DNA of 64,000 nt from Paucihalobacter sp036825875. GTDB taxonomy: Bacteria > Bacteroidota > Bacteroidia > Flavobacteriales > Flavobacteriaceae. The stretch covers positions 7,322 through 71,321 of the forward strand of contig NZ_DAISXK010000011.1 of the NCBI RefSeq assembly GCF_036825875.1. Reading direction: 5' to 3'. Under the pieces are notes generated by a model. That model ran no database searches. It was not told the DNA's origin and saw only the letters and a list, made by a program, of their open reading frames with translations. Below are positions 1-8,754 of this stretch, piece after piece. A program made the translations under genes and the position numbers. Every line of letters starts with the position of its first letter. Within the stretch, counting starts at the first letter, position 1.

Positions 1-196
1 TATCGAACCAGGTGCGGTAGACACTAGTCTGTTTGAAACCATTACCGATGCCGATATAAAAGAGAAACTAAAAGACATGAAAGAAATGACCAAACTAGAA
101 GCTGAGGATATAGCCAACGCTATTTTCTATGCCTTAAATCAGCCCACTAGAGTTAATATTAACGACGTCTACATAATGCCAACAGAACAAGGCTAA
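1..196 (+). CDS. Short-chain dehydrogenase, C-terminal part only
   Basis: This is the 3' end of a gene that begins before the window. The frame read from base 2 gives IEPGAVDTSLFETITDAD and ends at TAA 194-196. The PG-x-V-x-T segment after the active site, followed by a 'EAEDIANAIFYALNQP' stretch and the ending 'IMPTEQG', is typical of classical SDR oxidoreductases of the YdfG / 3-hydroxy acid dehydrogenase type, in which the PG motif lies near the cofactor and the C-terminus closes the substrate pocket. The catalytic Ser-Tyr-Lys lies upstream and cannot be seen, so the substrate is unknown. The aldehyde dehydrogenase gene starts 22 bp downstream on the same strand, so the two may be co-transcribed. 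Confidence 0.8.
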   Translation, partial: IEPGAVDTSLFETITDADIKEKLKDMKEMTKLEAEDIANAIFYALNQPTRVNINDVYIMPTEQG

Positions 197-218
197 TCAA
201 ACTTAAAATAATACCATT

Positions 219-1601
219 ATGAGTAAAGAAAAAACAATAGCAACCATCAACCCCACAAACGGTAAAATTCTGAATCGTTATAAATACATAACGGACAAAG
301 CATTACAAGATGCCATTACAAAATGTCATAAAGCTTTTATGATATGGAGAGAAGTAAGTCCTGAAAATCGTGCAAAAGTTATTAAGGCCATCGGAAAAGA
401 ATTGATGAAGTCCAAAGAAGAATTGTCACAATTAATGACCGATGAAATGGGAAAAACTTTAGAGCATAGCAGGCAAGAAATAGATTTATGCGCTGCCATT
501 TGTAATTATACCGCTAAAATCGGACCCAAAGAACTAAAAACAGAAGAACGCGATATGCTAAACGGCAACAAAGGACGTGTGTCTTATGCACCGATTGGCG
601 TGGTGTATGGTATCCAGCCTTGGAACTATCCAAGCTATCAAGTAGTGCGCTATTCCATTGCAAGTCTTATGGGCGGCAATGGTGTATTGTTGAAGCACGC
701 CTCAAATGTCACCGGTTCCGGCAAACTGCTGGAGCAAATTTACCAAAGGACCGACATACCAGACGGTTTGTTTACCATATTGATTATAAACCACGATCAA
801 TCCGATAGCGTAATAACCAATAAGCTGGTGCGTGGTGTTACCCTTACCGGAAGTCCAGAGGCAGGCAAGAAAATTGGACAGAAAGCTACGGCGGCCTTAA
901 AAAAATCTGTTTTGGAATTGGGCAGCAACGATGCCTATCTGGTTTTTGAAGATGCCGATATAGACCTTGCCGTTAAAGCTTCCGTAACAGGACGTATATA
1001 TAACAATGGCGAAACTTGCATTGCTGCAAAGCGATTTATTGTAGTAGAAAAGGTTTATGATGAGTTTCGGGAGAAATTTGTAAAAGCCATGAGTAAGGTC
1101 AAAACAGGAAATCCTAATATTAAAAGTACCCAATTGGGTCCCATAGCACGTGAAGATCTCCGTGATGAACTGCACGAACAAGTGTTAGCAAGTGTAAAGA
1201 AAGGCGCCAAGATAGCCTGTGGAGGAAAAATTCCGAATGGAGAAGGCTTTTTCTATCCCGCTACAGTTTTAGAAAATGTGAAGCCCGGACAGCCAGCCTA
1301 CGAGGATGAATTTTTTGGACCCGTAGCTTCACTAATCAAAGCCAAGAACAATAAAGATGCCATGCGCATTGCTAACGACAGTCGTTATGGACTTGGCGGT
1401 GGAATCTTCTCAAAAAACGAAGCCGCCGCCTTTGAAATAGCCGAGAAATACTTTGACACGGGTATGGTCTTTATCAATTCATTTGGTTTAGCTGATCCGG
1501 CCATGCCATTTGGTGGTGTTAAAGAATCGGGTTACGGTCGTGAACACGGTGGCTTTGGACTTAAAGAATTTGTAAATGTTAAAAGTGTAATGAAAAGGTA
1601 A
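219..1601 (+). CDS. NAD(P)-dependent aldehyde dehydrogenase, succinate-semialdehyde dehydrogenase type
   Basis: A complete 460-residue aldehyde dehydrogenase, which oxidises an aldehyde to the acid with NAD(P)+ in the cytoplasm. The general-base Glu lies in VLELGSND (about Glu233) and the catalytic Cys in NNGETCIAAKR (about Cys267). The cofactor-fold segment 'GVTLTGSPEAGKKIG' and the C-terminal 'PFGGVKESGYGREHG' are also present. The short N-terminus and overall length match the GabD-like branch that bacterial annotation calls succinate-semialdehyde dehydrogenase. The true substrate is an inference. It follows an SDR gene by 22 bp, which suggests a small carbonyl-metabolism operon. The ATG at 219 fits the family start, and no strong Shine-Dalgarno sequence is visible. 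Confidence 0.9.
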   Translation: MSKEKTIATINPTNGKILNRYKYITDKALQDAITKCHKAFMIWREVSPENRAKVIKAIGKELMKSKEELSQLMTDEMGKTLEHSRQEIDLCAAICNYTAKIGPKELKTEERDMLNGNKGRVSYAPIGVVYGIQPWNYPSYQVVRYSIASLMGGNGVLLKHASNVTGSGKLLEQIYQRTDIPDGLFTILIINHDQSDSVITNKLVRGVTLTGSPEAGKKIGQKATAALKKSVLELGSNDAYLVFEDADIDLAVKASVTGRIYNNGETCIAAKRFIVVEKVYDEFREKFVKAMSKVKTGNPNIKSTQLGPIAREDLRDELHEQVLASVKKGAKIACGGKIPNGEGFFYPATVLENVKPGQPAYEDEFFGPVASLIKAKNNKDAMRIANDSRYGLGGGIFSKNEAAAFEIAEKYFDTGMVFINSFGLADPAMPFGGVKESGYGREHGGFGLKEFVNVKSVMKR

Positions 1602-2079
1602 AAGATGGATATCAACACAATAGCCTCAATTAAGTTGACAAAAGCTTCTAATACCTTTTTTTTGAGCCATACAACAACACATGAATTCTTGCGCGCAGAT
1701 GTATTAGATGGTTTTAACTATATTTTACTAATAAAGGGACTTTGATGAAATAGGGCGAGCGTTCATTAGCAGCGTGAAGAGACGCCGCGCTAAAGTTTGA
1801 GCGCTTTAATTTAACATAAAAACTTAGATATTAAAAGCCGAAACAACTCATCTTTCAAAATTTATTCTCCAGTTAATCAACGAACATCGCCTAATCGCTG
1901 AACACTAAACTATCTGTTCTAACCTCTTACTTGTCTTTGAATGTTAAAGTAATTTTAAATAACCTTGTTTATTCAATAATTAATGGTATAATACAAAGGA
2001 AGTCGATTGAATAAAAAATATAACAATTTTTTTAATGCGACAATTATAAATTAATAACACAAATAAACACAAACACATT
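1602..2079. other. Intergenic stretch with no recognised gene
   Basis: This 478-bp spacer lies between the aldehyde dehydrogenase and the YtxH operon. A 46-codon frame (1605-1745) follows the dehydrogenase stop directly but resembles nothing I know. A G+C-richer patch near 1750-1800 (GCGCGGCGTC on the minus strand) stands out from the AT-rich surroundings and may be a remnant. The promoter of the downstream operon should lie in the last 150 bp, where AT-rich sequence including TATAAT at about 1987-1992 is seen, but I cannot define it. Confidence 0.4.
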
Positions 2080-2409
2080 ATGGGAAGAGAAAGTAGTACA
2101 CTTTTAGGAATTTTAGCAGGAACAGCCATTGGCGCAACTTTAGGAATATTGTTTGCACCAGATAAAGGCTCTAATACAAGACAGCGCATAGCAGACGAAG
2201 CGCAAGCTGCTAAAGATAAGATTCAGGAAAGTGCGCTCCATATGAAAGATCGCGTTGTTGAAACCGTATCTCATAAAAAAGAATCTTTAGATGAACAAGT
2301 GGAATCTATCGTTTCGGATATGAGTCACAAAACTGAAGATGTCATCACAACACTTGAAAAGAAATTAGCTGAGCTTAAGTCTAAAAACAAGAAATTTCAA
2401 AAAGCATAA
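2080..2409 (+). CDS. YtxH domain-containing protein
   Basis: A 109-residue protein starting MGRESSTLLGILAGTAIGAT. One Gly/Ala-rich hydrophobic helix (residues about 7-27) ends in 'LFAPDKGSNTR', the hallmark of YtxH proteins, where a short membrane helix is followed by an 'APxxG..TR..I' segment. The rest is a charged amphipathic helix rich in Lys, Glu and Ala (about residues 38-109), probably a coiled coil. YtxH proteins are linked to general stress or cell-envelope conditions in Gram-positive bacteria; the function in Bacteroidota is unknown. It is the first gene of a tight three-gene set, with the next start 2 bp after the stop. Confidence 0.85.
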   Translation: MGRESSTLLGILAGTAIGATLGILFAPDKGSNTRQRIADEAQAAKDKIQESALHMKDRVVETVSHKKESLDEQVESIVSDMSHKTEDVITTLEKKLAELKSKNKKFQKA

Positions 2410-2411
2410 GC

Positions 2412-2759
2412 ATGAATATTTTTGAATCTGTAAATGATGCAACTGGCAAAATGTCGGATGCAGGGGAAACTTATATTAAAAAAACACAAGAATATTTTAC
2501 ATTAAAAGTTTTTCAGCAATTAACAATTTCAATTAGTCTAGTTGCAAAAGCTATAATTATTGGTGGCATGTTATTCATAGCACTAATTTTCTTAGCTTTT
2601 GCGGCCGCTATGGCTATCGGCAATTGGCTACAAGATGGCGCTCTAGGCTTCGTTATAGTGGCTGGCATATTTTTAATAGCGACATCAATCGTTTATTTTA
2701 GCCGACATCACATCAACAACAAAATCATTAAAACATTTTCCTCTAAATTCTTCGACTAA
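2412..2759 (+). CDS. Holin-like (phage_holin_3_6 type) membrane protein
   Basis: A 115-residue protein with an amphipathic N-terminus (about 1-40) and two hydrophobic segments (about 45-75 and 78-98) separated by a short 'NWLQDGALG' turn, then a basic tail. This layout matches the small 'phage holin family / Actinobacterial Holin-X' proteins that in Flavobacteriaceae sit between YtxH and a short helical protein. The holin label is a family name. Nothing around it is phage-like, so a role in the envelope or stress response is more likely than lysis. It starts 2 bp after the YtxH stop and is followed by the next gene after 5 bp, so co-translation is likely. Confidence 0.7.
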   Translation: MNIFESVNDATGKMSDAGETYIKKTQEYFTLKVFQQLTISISLVAKAIIIGGMLFIALIFLAFAAAMAIGNWLQDGALGFVIVAGIFLIATSIVYFSRHHINNKIIKTFSSKFFD

Positions 2760-2764
2760 CAACT

Positions 2765-2965
2765 ATGAAACAATATCAATCTTTTGAAGATATTCAATAT
2801 AATTTATCACGTCTCAAGCTTGAACGCAGCATTGCATTAGAAAAAATGAAATTAGCTAAAAGCGAATTTACAGACAATCTAAGACCAGCTAATTGGGTAA
2901 TGACCATAGCTAACGTGGCTAGTAAATATGGATTCTATGTGCTTTTGAAGCGGTTATTTAGATAG
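2765..2965 (+). CDS. Small conserved hypothetical protein of the YtxH/holin operon
   Basis: A 66-residue protein beginning MKQYQSFEDIQYNLSRLKLE. A charged N-terminal helix with regular Leu and Ile spacing is followed by a weakly hydrophobic C-terminal segment (about 43-62) ending in basic residues, so it may sit at the membrane surface. I do not recognise a named domain. The gene is the last of a tightly packed trio (5 bp after the holin-like gene), and the same order is common in flavobacteria as far as I recall, which supports its being real. No clear terminator follows. Confidence 0.65.
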   Translation: MKQYQSFEDIQYNLSRLKLERSIALEKMKLAKSEFTDNLRPANWVMTIANVASKYGFYVLLKRLFR

Positions 2966-3297
2966 ACAAGCAAATTTAATTATCTTTTAAGCAACCGCTA
3001 ACTTCAGAATAGGTTGTACTATTTTGCATCGTTAACTTTAATTAATTAACATCCCAGTATCAGGATATCAATTACTTACAGATAAACAAAGGTTTATTTA
3101 CTTCAAATATTTTACTCACAAACAATTAGTACCTATTAGCAGGGTACTCCATAGATACTCCCACCTTACTCCATAGCAAAGCCATAGCAAAGCCCACCCT
3201 TGGCTTTTTTAGAATGAGTCTCAATAAAAGAAATTGTAGAGCGTTTTAGAATATGGCGCTATCTTTTTTTAAAAAATTTGGTTTCTAACATTCGAAT
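2966..3297. other. Intergenic stretch holding one copy of a dispersed repeat
   Basis: A 332-bp spacer between the YtxH operon and a convergent SDR gene. It is AT-rich and has no open frame of note. The middle (3150-3230) carries a C-rich element that recurs inverted near 59.2-59.3 kb and is listed separately. I see no clear terminator for either neighbour. Confidence 0.5.
3150..3230 (+). repeat. Dispersed intergenic repeat, copy 1
   Basis: The segment contains CCATAGCAAAGCCATAGCAA followed by AGCCCACCCTTGGCT and AGAATGAGTC. The reverse complement of 59225-59312 shows CCATAGTAAAGCCATGGATA, then AGCCCACCCCTGGCT and AGAATAATTC, so about 75 bases align with few gaps. Both copies lie in gene-free spacers. 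The motif AGCCCACCCYTGGCT is itself an imperfect inverted repeat (AGCC...GGCT). The function is unknown; a miniature mobile or transcribed structured element is possible. Confidence 0.6.
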
Positions 3298-4065
3298 TTA
3301 TCTAATATGACTCCCCGCATTCACATCAATGGTCGCTCCTGTAGCATGATCCATTAATCCACTACACATTAATCCAACCAAGGGCGCTATATCTTGTGGT
3401 GTGGTAAGTTCGTTTAAAGCTATTTCACTTAGGATGCGTTCTTCGCCATAAGTGTCAATAAATGCTTCAGCCATTTGCGTTCGGGTAAATCCCGGTGCAA
3501 CCACAAAAGCCTTAATATTATCTTTACCGAAGGATCGCGCAACACTGCGCGCCAAAGAAGTTAAACCACCTTTAGAAGCCGCATAGGCTAAATATTCTTG
3601 TGTTTCACCTCTTAAAGCAGCACGACTGCCAATATAAATAAAACGGCCTCCAGAGGCTTGAGATTTGAAGTAATCAATTCCCAATTTAGTGAGTAATCCC
3701 ACCGCATCCAGATTAATAGCCAAGGTGCGTTTCCATACCTCAAACCAATCATCAATATGTTCTGAAATAGGATGCGCTAAAAATACACCAGCATTTAAAA
3801 CTATGCTGTCCAGCCTTCCAAAAGCTGTGATTATATCTTGAAATAATGTTTTAACAGATTCTTTCTGACTCAAATCCGCTTGAAAGCATCTCGAGCGTGT
3901 ATTTGGATACTTTGATATCAATTGTCGTGCAGCGTCTTGACCACTATTAAAATGTACGGCTACACAAGCACCTTGCAACATGAGGTAATCAGCAATGGCA
4001 TATCCAATGCCTTTGGAAGCGCCAGTTACAAGAATGTTATTGTTTATTAAATCTTTATCGGCCAC
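3298..4065 (-). CDS. SDR family oxidoreductase, FabG-like
   Basis: A 255-residue classical short-chain dehydrogenase. The dinucleotide motif TGASKGIG lies at about residues 14-21, the structural 'LNAG' at about residue 91, and a YAASK active-site motif after 'YIGSRAALRGETQEY' supplies Ser-Tyr-Lys. The C-terminal 'PGFTRTQMAE' and 'GATIDVNAGSHIR' match ketoacyl reductase-like SDRs. It should reduce or oxidise a carbonyl or hydroxyl with NAD(P)(H) in the cytoplasm, with the substrate not determined. It is not next to fatty-acid genes, so I do not call it fabG; a better fabG candidate lies at 46374-47120. The gene stands alone on the minus strand. Confidence 0.85.
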   Translation of the reverse strand: MADKDLINNNILVTGASKGIGYAIADYLMLQGACVAVHFNSGQDAARQLISKYPNTRSRCFQADLSQKESVKTLFQDIITAFGRLDSIVLNAGVFLAHPISEHIDDWFEVWKRTLAINLDAVGLLTKLGIDYFKSQASGGRFIYIGSRAALRGETQEYLAYAASKGGLTSLARSVARSFGKDNIKAFVVAPGFTRTQMAEAFIDTYGEERILSEIALNELTTPQDIAPLVGLMCSGLMDHATGATIDVNAGSHIR

Positions 4066-4251
4066 GATTTAAGGCAAAGGATTAGGAAATAAAAATACAC
4101 ATTTTTTTAAAGTAACTGAAGTATTAAAATCTTAAATAAGTTTTTATTCCTAGGGTGTGGGATAGGCAAATCTCAACTTAAGCTATAGCTCAATTATTAC
4201 GTAATTATCTCAAATTTAATGCTTAAATTTTTTTATACCAAATGTATATTA

Positions 4252-4259
4252 TAGATTTG
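4252..4259 (+). promoter_or_regulatory. Putative -7 promoter element TAGATTTG
   Basis: TAGATTTG fits the Bacteroidota -7 consensus TAnnTTTG and lies 34 bp before the lipoprotein start. The -33 region is only a T-run, without a clear TTG, so this is a modest call. Confidence 0.4.
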
Positions 4260-4293
4260 GAGTCTAAGTTTAAACCAACTAAAATCTTTTATC

Positions 4294-4734
4294 ATGAAAA
4301 AAATCTTTATCCTTTTACCAATCGTAACTTTAATCATTTTTACATCTTGCAGTAGCGATGACGATAATGGTGGAAACCAAGCTAGCATAATAGGTGCCTG
4401 GGAGTATTCTCAAGAAGGAACCATTATTGGTGGCCAAGAAGTCCTTGAGCCCTACGATCACGAAGCCCCTGAATGTGGCAATGATTTTATAGAGTTTAGT
4501 GCTAATGGTACAGCCGTTGAGACCTATTTTTTCTTAAACATGGATAGTCAATGTGAAACCGAAGCTTTTACATTTTCTTATGAAGTAAATGGTCAACAAA
4601 TAACCATTAATGACGATGATGAGGTTATCACCGCCGAAATCTTGACACTCAGCAACACAACTTTAAAAGTGAGAACCACCGAGGAATTTGGAGGTGAAAC
4701 TTTTGTTTATATAGTCCTGCTTACAAGAATTTAA
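4294..4734 (+). CDS. Lipocalin-like surface lipoprotein, hypothetical
   Basis: A 146-residue protein with a lipoprotein signal peptide: MKKIFILLPIVTLIIFTSC, with Cys19 as the lipidated residue. The residues after Cys are SSDDD, and acidic residues just after Cys act as a surface-export signal in several Bacteroidetes. The rest has alternating beta-strand patterns ('GAWEYSQEG', 'FIEFSANGTAVETYFF', 'FTFSYEVNGQQITI', 'LKVRTTEEFGGETFVYIVLL') like the single-domain lipocalin-like or META-like lipoproteins of this phylum. The ligand and function are unknown. It is a single-gene unit with its own -7 element upstream and a terminator downstream. Confidence 0.75.
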   Translation: MKKIFILLPIVTLIIFTSCSSDDDNGGNQASIIGAWEYSQEGTIIGGQEVLEPYDHEAPECGNDFIEFSANGTAVETYFFLNMDSQCETEAFTFSYEVNGQQITINDDDEVITAEILTLSNTTLKVRTTEEFGGETFVYIVLLTRI

Positions 4735-4759
4735 ATTAAATTCCAAAAAATACTGATTA

Positions 4760-4791
4760 GAGAGCTATTTAAAAATAGATCTCCCTTTTTT
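4760..4791 (+). terminator. Rho-independent terminator after the lipoprotein gene
   Basis: GAGA-g-CTATTT at 4760-4770 pairs with AAATAG-a-TCTC at 4773-4783 (one internal mismatch, very short loop), followed by CCTTTTTT. It lies 25 bp after the stop codon. Confidence 0.65.
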
Positions 4792-4814
4792 GCATACAAT
4801 ATACTTAGCGCTAC

Positions 4815-5579
4815 TTACAATAAACCTTTTATCCAGCCACCATCAACAGCAAGCGATGTTCCTGTGATATAACTAGCCCTAGCACTCGCTAAAAAGGTAA
4901 CAGCTGCCGCAAATTCTTCGGGGTCGCCAAAGCGTTTTAGTGGAATCTCATTAACAGCGTTTTTAAAATCGGGATTCGTTTCAATTAAAGTCAAAAGTCT
5001 GTTGGTTTTAGTATAACCGGGCATCACGTTGTTAACAGTGATATTATAAACACCCAACTCATTAGCAAGGCTTTTAGTTAATCCCACCACCGAAGCTCGC
5101 ACTGAATTAGATAAAATTAAATTATCAACTGGCTGCTTTACTGCCTGAGAGGTAATTGAAATAATGCGTCCATAAGGCTGCTGTTTCATACCAGGAAGTA
5201 CAGCTTGTATCAAAGCTACCGCACTTTCTAATAATAAATTATAGGTCTGTTGCCATTGCTTAAGCGACAAATCTTCAAACTTGCCAGCCGGTGGACCACC
5301 AGTGTTAGTTACCAAAATATCAATATGATTAAACTGTTTAAAAATAGTCTGTAATACTTGGTCCCTTTCGGAAGCATTTGATAAATCGCCTGCAACTGCT
5401 AGCACTGTAGTGTTGTACTCAGTTTCAATCAGCTGTTGGGTTGCTTTTAAACGGTCTTCATTTCTGCCATTTATAATGACGGTCGCCCCTTCTTTGGCAA
5501 GCTCCATTGCGACAGCCTTACCTAATCCCTCACTGGAAGCAGCTATAAACACTACTTTGTCTTTTAATCCTAAATCCAC
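4815..5579 (-). CDS. Atypical SDR protein lacking the YxxxK motif
   Basis: A 254-residue SDR-fold protein. The usual TGxxxGxG is replaced by AASSEGLG, NAG by NTGG ('LVTNTGGPPAG'), and the catalytic YxxxK by SNSVR ('LILSNSVRASVVGL'), so neither active-site Tyr nor Lys is present. This pattern matches the recognised 'beta-ketoacyl reductase-like' SDR subgroup (CDD cd05344), which departs from both motifs, so the changes are a family trait and not damage. The C-terminal 'TGTSLAVDGGWIKGLL' is conserved. The reaction is unknown. It begins 3 bp after the cupin stop, in one minus-strand unit with the S9 peptidase. Confidence 0.8.
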   Translation of the reverse strand: MDLGLKDKVVFIAASSEGLGKAVAMELAKEGATVIINGRNEDRLKATQQLIETEYNTTVLAVAGDLSNASERDQVLQTIFKQFNHIDILVTNTGGPPAGKFEDLSLKQWQQTYNLLLESAVALIQAVLPGMKQQPYGRIISITSQAVKQPVDNLILSNSVRASVVGLTKSLANELGVYNITVNNVMPGYTKTNRLLTLIETNPDFKNAVNEIPLKRFGDPEEFAAAVTFLASARASYITGTSLAVDGGWIKGLL

Positions 5580-5582
5580 AGC

Positions 5583-5942
5583 CTACTTTCTTAAATAATC
5601 ATCGGTGCCATCCAGCCAATCGGCGCGAATGGGCGACCAGGTATCGACTTCTTCAACATCGCCAATCATCAAGGCTTCATGAGGCACATGAGACGGAATC
5701 ACAACAGAATCACCAGGTCCTAAATCCATGGTTTGCGCCTTATCTGCACCAAACCAAAAACGGATGGTGCCAGAAACTACTTGGGTTACCTGTTCGTTTT
5801 CATGCTGGTGAAGCGGCACTAAAAAACCATCCTTAAACTTCATTTTAGCCACCATGACTTTGTCGCCATAAATCATTTGTCGTTGCATTTTATCGTTTAC
5901 TTGCTCTACTGGTACATCGGCCCAGTTAATTTTCTTTACCAT
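5583..5942 (-). CDS. Single-domain cupin protein
   Basis: A 119-residue cupin. Motif 1 reads 'PLHQHENEQVTQVVSG' (His-x-His, a later Glu and a Gly), and motif 2 'PGDSVVIPSHVPHEA' supplies the third His, so a metal-binding beta-barrel is expected. Small stand-alone cupins act as sensors, isomerases or dioxygenases, and the sequence does not say which. It lies 4 bp from the S9 peptidase and 3 bp from the atypical SDR. The order peptidase, cupin, SDR is therefore probably one operon, perhaps handling a product made by the secreted hydrolases, although that link is inference. Confidence 0.8.
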   Translation of the reverse strand: MVKKINWADVPVEQVNDKMQRQMIYGDKVMVAKMKFKDGFLVPLHQHENEQVTQVVSGTIRFWFGADKAQTMDLGPGDSVVIPSHVPHEALMIGDVEEVDTWSPIRADWLDGTDDYLRK

Positions 5943-5946
5943 ATTA

Positions 5947-8754
5947 CTATTCTTTATCTATTAATTCGTATCCTTGATTAACACCCTTTTCAATAGCAGG
6001 CACGCCACTTTCCATCCAAACAGGTTTAGGAGCAGCTTTTAAATAATGGTCGAAAAATTGCGCCATTCTGATATTAAAGTCTTTGCGATTCTGCATTTTT
6101 AAAGGCCAATGTGGTTCGCCATTGTAGTTAAGCATCCAGGAAGGTTTACCCAAACGACGCAAACTTGTGAAAAACTCAATGCCTTGGTACCATGGTACAT
6201 GTCCATCGGCATCGTTATGCATGATGAGCAAAGGTGTGTTAATTTTATCGATATTGAAAATGGGTGAATTCTCCACATAACGCTGTGGATAATCCCAAGG
6301 CGTACCTCCTATTCTACTTTGGGTATGTTCGTATTGAAACTGCCTACTCAGGCCTGTTTGCCATCTGATACCGCCGTAGGCACTTATCATGTTAGCAACC
6401 GGCGCACCTGATTCGGCTGCTTTAAAAATGTCAGTTTTGGTGACCATGTATGCAATTTGATAACCACCCCAACTATGGCCTTGGGTGCCAATATTGTCTT
6501 TATCAACAAAACCTTTTTCTATCAAAGAAGTGATACCAGGCATCACGCAACTAAAAGCACTTTCGCCTGGGTAACCGATGCGGTAATGAATATCAGGATT
6601 GAAAATAAGATAACCACGGCTGGCATAAAAACTGTAATTGATAGACGAACGCTCAGCTCTGGGAATACGATGGTTGTGCAATCCGTCGGAACTCCTTTCA
6701 TAAAAATTAACAAGTAAAGGGTATTTTTTATTAGGGTCGAAGTTTTCTGGTTTGATAAGCATCCCGGTTAACGGAATTCCATCTAAAGATGTCCATTCCA
6801 CCAATTCCGCAGTGCCCCAATTGTAATTAGCTTGTTGCGGATTGGCATTACTAATTACCGTTGATTTTTTAAAACTTAAATCAGATAATCGAATGTTAGG
6901 AAACTCCTGAAACGACTGACGACTAAAAATAACAGCCCCGCTTTCTCTGGCCTTTTGAGGATTTGAATAGCGGTAAGGTCCGTCTAAAAGCTGCTTACCG
7001 TTTTTGTTTTTATAATTGAATTCATAGTAACCTGAATTTTTAGTAGTTTCATTAAAAGTAGTTAACAACCATTTATCTGAAGTATCAATATAACGTTGCT
7101 CTGGATCTAAATTGACATATCGATAGCTTGTTTTGCTAGGTCGGCCATCGGTTAATTTCGTCGCAACAGCAGTTTCAGGATGGAACTCCCATAGGTCATA
7201 ACGATCGTATAAAATTACGGAGGCATCATTTTTCGTCCAACCTGCAGAACCATACGAACGGGGTTCTACAGGAGAATCGTTCATCTCATCGAAAAAGGGT
7301 TTGCCTTTTGTGAGTTCGGTGTATTTACTTGTTTCTAAATTGTAGGTGTACCAAGTACTGTCAATAGGATGGTAACCGAAGGCATATTTACCGCTCGGAC
7401 TCATCTGCACACTCCCATAAAATTGTTTCATGGCAGGTTTAACTTCACCCGTGTTTACATTGATAATAGCCACATCACTCGCTCTTTTGCCTGTCCATTG
7501 ACTTTCCAACATATATGGCTTACTATTGCTAATGAATGCGAAATTGCCGTTACCTTCGTTGGCTGTTCGGGCATCAGGATAAGCTTTTGAAGCTATTTGG
7601 ATTAGCTTTTTAGTGTTTAGATGATAGACGGTTTCAAAAGACTTTTTCTGGTCATTTTCAATCTGCATTTCTTGCACCGTGTATAGACGAGGTTCATCAT
7701 AGGTCCATACTTCAACATTCACAATTTCTTCATCTAATAATGTAGTATCCTTCACTACGTGTGGCAAAGCCAATCCAAAATACAGCCTCGATTCATCTTT
7801 TGAAAAACTCAGACTACCGTCGGAAGACACGCGATAGCCTTCAGGTGCCGAAGTATTATCCACCACCAATTCAGTTTGATTATTATTAGCATTCCAAGTG
7901 TATACCTGATTAGGCCTTAAAAAGGCTTTGGTAGTATCGGCATCTACCACAAATCCCAATTGCGAACCAGAATCACTAAAAATTAATTTAGCATATTTGG
8001 TTTTGGCATGCGATTCAAAAATTTGCTTTGTAATCTTATTGTCTAAATCTAATACAAACACTCCAGCGTTATGATCGTCTTCATCACCAGTTGTGGTATA
8101 AGCCAACTTTCTGCCCTCTTTAGCAAAACAGAAGTTAGTAACAAAATGAATGGTGTCTTCTACAGAATATTTTAAGTTTTTAATAACCAAGGAATAGCCT
8201 GTTTTGTCGCTAGCAACTTTTGGTTTCTTCTTGGTTTTGGTGGTATCTTTTTGAGTTGAATCTTTAGATTTTTCAGTATTATCCGGCTTTTTCTTATCCT
8301 CCAACTGAAAAGTATAAGCCACATATCCCGACCATTTTTCGGGGAGTTGATACGATTTTATATTTCCAATTTTATGAAGCGATTTGGTCTTTAAATTAAA
8401 AATCCCGATAGAATCTTTAGGCATTTTCTCCTTTTTAACCTTACGACGCTTCATTTCAATGATGCTATCTTTCCAAGGCTTGATGGTGAAAATGGCATAA
8501 TTGCCATCATAGGTAAAGCTGCCGCGTTCTGAACGTTCGTGTTCAAACACCAAGTTGGCTTTGTTATCTTTAATTCTTGTATGCTGGTCTTTTTCACCCT
8601 TTTCTAAGGAATACATTACAAAGTCACCTGCGGGTGAAATGGTTTCTCTTTGGATGGTATTCCAAATATCGTAGTCTGAATGATCTAATACTTTCTTTTG
8701 TGAAAAAAGGTTGATACTGAAACATAGAATCAAAAGATAAAGAACTGATTTCAT
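5947..8754 (-). CDS. Secreted S9 family peptidase (prolyl oligopeptidase type)
   Basis: A 935-residue protein with a signal peptide (MKSVLYLLILCFSINLFSQ). An N-terminal beta-propeller-like region (about 30-660) is followed by an alpha/beta-hydrolase domain. The nucleophile is in GHSWGGY (about Ser761), the acid in DADGHVPW (about Asp850) and the base in GEPHWP (about His882), the Ser-Asp-His order of clan SC peptidases. A Lys-rich low-complexity insert near 150-180 (KKKPDNTEKSKDSTQKDTTK) is unusual but common in flavobacterial versions. It probably cleaves short peptides in the periplasm. It is the first gene of the unit with the cupin and atypical SDR. No T9SS tail is seen. Confidence 0.85.
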   Translation of the reverse strand: MKSVLYLLILCFSINLFSQKKVLDHSDYDIWNTIQRETISPAGDFVMYSLEKGEKDQHTRIKDNKANLVFEHERSERGSFTYDGNYAIFTIKPWKDSIIEMKRRKVKKEKMPKDSIGIFNLKTKSLHKIGNIKSYQLPEKWSGYVAYTFQLEDKKKPDNTEKSKDSTQKDTTKTKKKPKVASDKTGYSLVIKNLKYSVEDTIHFVTNFCFAKEGRKLAYTTTGDEDDHNAGVFVLDLDNKITKQIFESHAKTKYAKLIFSDSGSQLGFVVDADTTKAFLRPNQVYTWNANNNQTELVVDNTSAPEGYRVSSDGSLSFSKDESRLYFGLALPHVVKDTTLLDEEIVNVEVWTYDEPRLYTVQEMQIENDQKKSFETVYHLNTKKLIQIASKAYPDARTANEGNGNFAFISNSKPYMLESQWTGKRASDVAIINVNTGEVKPAMKQFYGSVQMSPSGKYAFGYHPIDSTWYTYNLETSKYTELTKGKPFFDEMNDSPVEPRSYGSAGWTKNDASVILYDRYDLWEFHPETAVATKLTDGRPSKTSYRYVNLDPEQRYIDTSDKWLLTTFNETTKNSGYYEFNYKNKNGKQLLDGPYRYSNPQKARESGAVIFSRQSFQEFPNIRLSDLSFKKSTVISNANPQQANYNWGTAELVEWTSLDGIPLTGMLIKPENFDPNKKYPLLVNFYERSSDGLHNHRIPRAERSSINYSFYASRGYLIFNPDIHYRIGYPGESAFSCVMPGITSLIEKGFVDKDNIGTQGHSWGGYQIAYMVTKTDIFKAAESGAPVANMISAYGGIRWQTGLSRQFQYEHTQSRIGGTPWDYPQRYVENSPIFNIDKINTPLLIMHNDADGHVPWYQGIEFFTSLRRLGKPSWMLNYNGEPHWPLKMQNRKDFNIRMAQFFDHYLKAAPKPVWMESGVPAIEKGVNQGYELIDKE

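Noticed and set aside
1605..1745. 46-codon frame directly after the aldehyde dehydrogenase stop
   Set aside because: No similarity, promoter or conserved feature that I can see; probably chance.
2412..2759. Phage lysis holin or a prophage edge
   Set aside because: No phage genes nearby; the family name is misleading and the operon is a common chromosomal one.
4815..5579. Damage to the SDR active site
   Set aside because: The missing YxxxK and altered TGxxxGxG match a recognised SDR subgroup (cd05344), so it is a family trait.
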